Positions 18,988 through 23,587 of a DNA stretch of 23,587 bases are shown one piece after another; the first letter of the stretch is position 1, and the number at the start of each line of letters is the position of its first letter. The translations under genes were made by a program, and so were the position numbers. This stretch comes from Rozella allomycis CSF55 (taxonomy: Eukaryota > Rozellomycota), in contig KE561060.1 of assembly GCA_000442015.1 (NCBI GenBank), positions 1 through 23,587 on the forward strand, read 5' to 3'. The notes under the pieces were generated by a model, which was not told where the DNA came from, searched no databases, and was given only the letters and a program-made list of their open reading frames with translations.

Positions 18988-20700
18988 ATTGACTAGAAGT
19001 TGTACTCGATTCGCTCGCATTAAAACGTCATATTTCTCGCATTGATAAAACCTAAAGATGATAAACATCGTCTATCGTATGAGAGGGTCTGTACTTCATA
19101 CTTGCGCTTAACAAAAAACATTTTGTCTAACGGTTTTCATCGCATTAATAGACNTTCAGCACATCGGCAGCGTTGGCTGTGGCTTTTCTTTTTTGTAGTA
19201 GAGCGTTTCAAATTTGGATGACAAACCTAACCCAGTTGCAGAGACCGATTTTGGTACTTATATCACCTGACTGATTCTTTCATTTAGCAATCTTCTTTCT
19301 ATATCATCGATTGTCAAATGCGTGNTCAATATGCAAAATATTGAAACTAATGTGGTATATCACAGGCTCAAATTAAAGATCAGTTTCACATTGGCAAAAA
19401 GGAATGCATCCATGATTCTGAGAAGACTGGCATAAATACCTTAAATAAAATTAGTTTTGCTTTCATATGTACGTAAAATTTATTTTTTTCCTTTCTTCTT
19501 TTTGTTGAAATTAAAATCCAAAGAATCAAAATTTACGAGCTTGAAATCTCAATGGAACACTANATTAATAGACTTAAAATATCCGGGTTCGCACGCTAGC
19601 TAGCATATAAGGCCCCGGGTTTGCACGCTATCGACCATAGTTAGGGAACTTAGGGTTTGTACTCGCTTCAACAGACTAATAAACAGAATTTTGTTTATTT
19701 ACGCATTCCATTAGGTTTGGAATAAGCAAGCATTCACAAAAAAATATGTCGCTCATTAATATTTGGCATCATGAAGGTTCAAGTTTATTGTACTCGCTTC
19801 TCTCGCATTAAAAATGGATTGTGTTCGTTATAGATAAAACCGATACCTCATACTTGCGCTTAACTAAAAAAGTTTGTTTCTAGGGTTGTCCTCATAGATC
19901 GCATATGTTTTTCACGGGTTCGCACGCCAGTCGAGGCTTTGCGCTTCACTCACTTTCACTGTTTCACATTGAAAAAGTGTTTTTTATAGACTATTTTCCT
20001 GATGATAAGGCGAGATTAACAACTAACAAAGCGAAGTTTTGTTTATTTACCCATTGAATTGACTATTTTATCCACATCCGAAACTCTTAAAGCTCAGACA
20101 ACAACGTATAAGCATTCATAATAAAAAATACTACTCATTATTGGCAATATNTCGTTACTACTCAACTCTTTTTAAGGTTTTAATAAGTTTTCTTTTATTA
20201 ATTGACTAATAATAATAAGAAAAATCAAATCAATCCATACTAAGAAAATACAATTTATTAATTTTAAGAGAGTTATGAGCTTGAATAGGAATCCAGATTC
20301 TTAATTTTAATAAATGTGTTTTCTTATTATGGATTGATTTGTTATTTCTTATTATTATTAATTAATTCCTAAAGAAAAACTTAATAAAACTTGAAAAGAG
20401 TTTGAGTAGTAACGATTGTTTATTTATTNATTTGCGCTTGATTGAAAAGTTTGTTTCTAAATTCTAGCTAAACATTAATAGATTTTCATATGTTTTTTAA
20501 CACATCCGTTATACTCGCTTCTCTTGCAAGTCGCATTAAAAATGAATTGTGTTCAGATTTTTCTCGCATAGATAAAACTGATAGAAACAGAAAATATCAT
20601 CAGCAAAAGAAAATGCCCTTAAATATGAAAATCNTACTCCGTATTTGCGCTTAACAAAAAATACTTGTTTCTAGCGGTTGTTCTTGCGTCAGTTCACATA
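18988..20700 (+). repeat. dispersed repeat B, three direct copies
   Basis: Copies at about 18988-19153, 19786-19900 and 20508-20700 share TTGTACTCGCTTCTCTCGCA, an ATAGATAAAACC block, CATACTTGCGCTTAACAAAA and a TTGTTTCTAGCGGTTGTTCT-like end. Shorter pieces (CTCGCTTCACTCGCT, CACATTGAAAAAGTGTTTTT) occur at about 19940, 20757 and 20847. The copies differ by substitutions and indels, so the family is old. Confidence 0.75.
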
Positions 20701-21100
20701 AAGGATTACACAGGTATTGTTATCACAGCCGGGTTCGCGTGCCATAGTTGGGTTTGTACTCACTTTACTCGCATTCACATTGAGAAAATGCTTTTTATAG
20801 ACTATTGAACTTTGTAAAAGGCGCCACTAACAATTTGAGGGTCTATACCCGCTTCACTCGCTATCACGTTGAAAAAATGCGTTGAAAAAATGTTTTTTAT
20901 ACACATTAGACTATGGTACTGAGGCTAAGGCGAGACTAACAACTAACAAGGCCAAGCATTGTTTATTTACCCATTGCATTGTATTGACTATTTTATCCGC
21001 ACGCATGATACATCAGAAACGCTTAAAGAGTAGTTTGGGCTCAGACGACAACGTATTAGCATTCAAAATAAAGAATACCACTCATTGTTGGCATCATGGA
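20045..21100 (+). repeat. dispersed repeat A, copies 2 and 3
   Basis: Copy 2 (20045-20150) is almost identical to 4523-4626 and ends at the N at 20151. Copy 3 (20966-21100) has extra bases after TTTTATCCGCACGC. An end-piece containing GGCATCATGAAGGTTCAAG lies at about 19766-19785. Confidence 0.8.
20152..20415. mobile_element. 264-bp palindromic MITE
   Basis: The left arm from TCGTTACTACTCAACTCTTT is the reverse complement of the right arm ending GAGTAGTAACGA. Homology runs about 120 bases inward on each side with scattered mismatches, leaving a short central loop around 20275-20290. There is no coding capacity. This is the layout of a foldback miniature inverted-repeat transposable element. 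The target-site duplication cannot be judged because an N abuts the left end. Confidence 0.8.
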
Positions 21101-21296
21101 AGGTTCATCTATATTCTTGACAGCCAAGCAACTCCGCTTTTTGTATTACAGACATTATGTAGGACGTTAACTTTTAGTTATTTTTCTTCAGAGATTTAAA
21201 TGATGGATGAAAATCATCAAATATTTACGCATAGAGAATTAAGGGATTAGGGAATTCTGTAAATTTCCTAGTCACATTTTTTGTTGCTTGCACTTT

Positions 21297-21933
21297 ATGA
21301 CCACTCTACGCCTGTTGAAACCAATCGATTTATTGAAACTTCAAAACATTAACTTAGATTATTTAACGGAAAACGTACAGATATCAACTATTAATTTGTA
21401 GTATACAATTGGATACTATTTGAATTATTTATTACGATGGCCGAAGTATTTTATTATCGCAGAAAACATCCACAAACGACCAATGGGTTATAGTAAATAT
21501 ATAAAAATCTATTTACATATGTCATGGGAAAAGTAGAAGGTTTGGAGAAAAGTTGGCATGGCCATGTATCTGCCTTGTCTGTGGCGTTTGAGTATAGACG
21601 CTTAGGAGTTGCTTCTTTCTTAATGACGTTTCTGGAGAATGTTACAGATAAAATGTATGTTATGCTGTAGTTTGTAATAACAGAGATGGTGGCTACTTTG
21701 TCGACCTTTTTGTTAGAAGAAATAACCAATCAGCTGTGGATTTTTATCATAAAATCGGTTACACCATATATAGAGAGGTTTTGAATTATTACTGCGACGG
21801 CGAAAACGCTTATGGTATACTGTATGTATTTGCCCAAATAGACATGCGAAAACCAATGGACAGGGATATTTTTAAAGATAGTTTACGCAACTCAGGTGCG
21901 AAAGTAACAGTGGATGAGCTTACATTTAATTAA
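21297..21933 (+). CDS. NAA20: NatB catalytic subunit, N-alpha-acetyltransferase 20, 5 exons
   Basis: Acetylates nascent proteins starting Met-Asp, Met-Glu, Met-Asn or Met-Gln, at the ribosome with NAA25. Exons 21297-21374, 21402-21492, 21522-21654, 21684-21814, 21842-21933; introns 27, 29, 29 and 27 nt; 174 residues, the family's normal length. It begins MTTLR, followed by NINLDYLTEN, RWPKYFIIAEN, GYIMGKVEG, WHGHVSALSV, the acetyl-CoA loop RRLGVA (82-87), GGYFVDLFVR, NNQSAVDFYHKIGYTIYREV and AYDMRKPMDRD: a complete GNAT fold. Intron 4 is 27 nt without a stop, so it can be read through. It is called an intron because removal restores AYDMRK. Intron 2 appears to end in TG. DNAAF4 starts 21 bp downstream. 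Confidence 0.93.
21493..21521 (+). other. 29-nt intron with apparent GT-TG ends
   Basis: Removing exactly these 29 bases joins ..PMGY to IMGKVEG.., the invariant GNAT strand of NAA20. The donor is GTAAAT, but the last two bases are TG. The nearest AG downstream would make a 41-nt intron and delete MGKV. No other intron reconstructed in the window needs a non-AG end. Confidence 0.55.
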
Positions 21934-21954
21934 TAAATTTTCATAAATTCAATA

Positions 21955-23309
21955 ATGCCAATTACCCTAAAAAACTATTCTTTCACCCAAACTGAAAAGT
22001 ATGTACATGTAAGCATACCCTTTCCGAAGCTGGTGACTCCGAAAAAAATGGAGATATACTGTACTAATTATGTCATTAGTTAAGAAGGCGACAACTTGTT
22101 TGTAAAAATCAACCACCATCCGTACATCTTTGAACTTGATTTGGCGAAAGAAATTAATCATGAAGATTCAACATGTGTTTTTAGAGATAATATTGCATAC
22201 TTTACTTTGGTGAAATGTACTGAAGAAATTTGGCCCCAGTTGGAATGGAAGTCAAGCGACTTTGGAGAAAGGCTTAAGAGGCGTAACGATTCGCACGCGA
22301 AATTCATTGAATATCACAAATTGGTAAAGTGAACCATGGTCAATCAGAAGAAATCAGTGGAAAGAAAAGAAACCTTGTCTATGACCAAACAAAATCTAAT
22401 AAAGAATCAAATGAAATTGGAAGATGAAGAAAGAAAGCTATATGAATACAGAATACAACAGGAGATACGATCTGCATTTGTAATTCTTCAATAATTGTAA
22501 CATAGGCAAAGGATGATGATGAATGGGAAGAAATCGAGTATTTTGAAGATGCATCTAATGATTTTGATGTTTCAGAAGCACCAGAGTCTGTAAATACTAT
22601 AATTAGGAAGATTACGATGCCATCTATTAGAGAAAATGCAACAATTTCCGTTAAGTTTACTAAAATTGAGCAAATGCCACAGCAATCTGTAGCTAGAAGT
22701 TCGATAAACGGTAATTAAGCAAATTAATATGAAATAGATATGAAAAACAGGCTAAACGATTCTAGGATGTCTATGGGTAAATTTCTTTGACCTCTTGTAA
22801 ACTAAAGACAAATTATGGAAAAAGGCTATTGCATTCATAGATAATCAAAATTACCATTCTGCCATAAATGTCTTAACCGAGATTATCGACAAAAGATTTG
22901 ATTTTTTAGAGTAATTGTTACAAATCAATACAAGTTTTAGGGCTAGAATCAAAAGATCTTATTGTTATAAATCGTTAGAGCAATATGATAATTCATTAAA
23001 TGATAGTGCCCTCGCTCTTCAAATTTTGGACTCAAAATCTTTGAGAGATTTTGGTGACGGAACTCTTGAAAGGCCATTCAACACTAACCCAGATATGATT
23101 CAAGAAGAAGAATTCCGTGATAAGCAAAGGGCAATGCTTTTCTTAGAGAGAGCTTCCGTTTTCGTCTCTTTAAATGATAAAAAGAATGGTAATGATATAT
23201 TTTCGACTAGAAAGCACAATTTGAAATAGAGAGGGCCATGAAATTAAAGAAAATTGATGAAAAGATTCAAGACGATATAAAAGAAATAAAGTTAAAATTA
23301 GTATCGTGA
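21955..23309 (+). CDS. DNAAF4: dynein axonemal assembly factor 4 (DYX1C1), 8 exons
   Basis: An HSP90/HSP70 co-chaperone for cytoplasmic preassembly of axonemal dyneins. Exons 21955-22060, 22088-22323, 22348-22479, 22506-22710, 22738-22776, 22808-22910, 22941-23188, 23215-23309; introns 24-31 nt; 387 residues (human 420). It has an N-terminal CS/p23-like domain (MPITLKNYSFTQTEKYVHVS, then NLFVKINHHPYIFELDL) and a Lys/Glu-rich helix (LEDEERKLYEYRIQQE). A conserved linker follows (ISVKFTKIEQMPQQSVARSS), then C-terminal TPRs (KKAIAFIDNQNYHSAINVLT, then IKRSYCYKSLEQYDNSLNDS). Intron 1 was placed at 22061-22087 because that gives GT-AG and joins MEIYC to DNLFVKIN. The gene implies motile cilia or flagella. 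With NAA20 only 21 bp upstream, the promoter must lie within or behind NAA20. Confidence 0.92.
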
Positions 23310-23543
23310 CATTCCTTATTTTTGCATTACATGATCGACTGTCATAAACCATAAAACATGACCTAATAATAGCATTATAGCAATATCATATTTTGATTAT
23401 TTAAATTACACAATCTAAATCTATTAATGATTAAATTACGCTAATTTTTGTATTTCGGTTAATTACCATCTACCAAGCCACTGGGCCAGGGTGTGCAAAG
23501 GTATAAATAGGAAAGCACCAAGGCATGGGTATCGAATTTAGTA
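23310..23543. promoter_or_regulatory. actin promoter with TATA box
   Basis: TATAAATA at 23502-23509 lies 35 bases before the actin ATG. CCAAGCCACTGGGCC sits just upstream (about 23473-23487). A typical core promoter for a strongly expressed gene, and the clearest TATA box in the window. Confidence 0.7.
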
Positions 23544-23587
23544 ATGCAAGAAGAAGTCGCCGCACTCGTTATTGACAATGGTTCTGG
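23544..23587 (+). CDS. actin, first 14 codons (runs off the window)
   Basis: The frame reads MQEEVAALVIDNGSG up to the window end, matching the conserved first beta-strand and phosphate-binding loop of conventional actin (VIDNGSG). The second residue is Gln, whereas many fungal actins begin Met-Glu-Glu. Met-Gln is still a NatB-type N-terminus. The rest of the gene, including any introns, lies outside. Conventional actin is much more likely than an actin-related protein, but 15 residues cannot exclude a close paralog. Confidence 0.88.
   Translation, partial: MQEEVAALVIDNGS

Larger units (their letters stand above)
18755..21296. other. 2.5-kb repeat field without a gene
   Basis: Contains Ns at about 18858, 19154, 19325, 19563, 20151, 20430 and 20634, copies of repeats A and B, and the MITE. 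GGGTTCGCACGC-like words at about 19583, 19617, 19919 and 20730 each lie in or near a repeat copy. The frame at 20882-21199 lies over repeat A copy 3 and is not credible as a gene. Bases 21200-21296 should hold the NAA20 promoter; no TATA box is obvious. Confidence 0.6.

Noticed and set aside
20882-21199. 105-codon plus-strand gene
   Set aside because: It overlaps dispersed repeat A, whose other copies do not keep the frame, and lacks recognisable domains.
22061-22090. A second GT-TG intron, in DNAAF4 at the CS domain
   Set aside because: A 27-nt intron shifted slightly left (22061-22087) has normal GT-AG ends and gives an equally good ungapped protein match (IYC|DNLFVKIN).
13569-23309. Alternative genetic code with reassigned stops
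   Set aside because: All in-frame stops in the conserved genes lie in 24-31-nt introns. TAA, TAG and TGA all serve as real terminators (SPCA, RPB1, DNAAF4).
1-23587. tRNA, rRNA or riboswitch genes
   Set aside because: No cloverleaf with a GGTTCGANNCC arm and matching acceptor stem was found. The GGTTCGCACGC words at 19.6-20.7 kb have no tRNA context.

Overview
The window looks like nuclear DNA of a flagellated, early-diverging fungus or close fungal relative (a zoosporic chytrid or Cryptomycota/Rozella-type organism). The reasons are a Zn2Cys6 transcription factor of fungal type, an RNA polymerase II largest subunit with a YSPTSPx tail, a dynein-assembly factor (DNAAF4) that implies motile cilia, standard stop codons, AT-rich spacers and very short spliceosomal introns. 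The species cannot be fixed from the sequence. The window is a scaffold: about 30 single Ns mark assembly joins, and several have the same sequence on both sides.

Positions 1-6150 are a graveyard of mobile elements. They hold the 3' end of a Ty3/gypsy-like element (integrase C-terminal module, polypurine tract, probable LTR), an inverted Gag fragment with a CCHC knuckle, a frameshifted MULE-like transposase with a FAR1/FLYWCH-type zinc finger, a possible element with 22-bp terminal inverted repeats, and short ORF fragments.

Positions 6217-16458 are a compact gene island. RPB1 lies on the minus strand in 8 exons. It is divergent from a six-exon Zn2Cys6 regulator across a 216-bp shared promoter region. 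A seven-exon SPCA/PMR1 Golgi Ca2+/Mn2+ ATPase follows; its reading frame needs one missing base and it contains an assembly duplication.

Positions 16459-21296 are again repeat-rich. They contain an unrecognised decayed coding region, an AAATG-type microsatellite, at least two dispersed repeat families in both orientations, a 264-bp palindromic MITE, and the first exon of a possible Trf4/PAPD5-type poly(A) polymerase cut off at a gap.

Positions 21297-23587 are a second compact island on the plus strand: NAA20 (NatB catalytic subunit), DNAAF4 only 21 bp downstream, and the first 44 bases of actin with a TATA box. The actin starts Met-Gln, which is a NatB-type N-terminus.

The most striking general feature is splicing. 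Twenty-nine introns reconstructed by protein homology in five genes are all 24-31 nt, and summed exon lengths give intact frames (1868, 319, 174 and 387 residues; SPCA 855 after allowing one missing base). One NAA20 intron appears to end in TG rather than AG.
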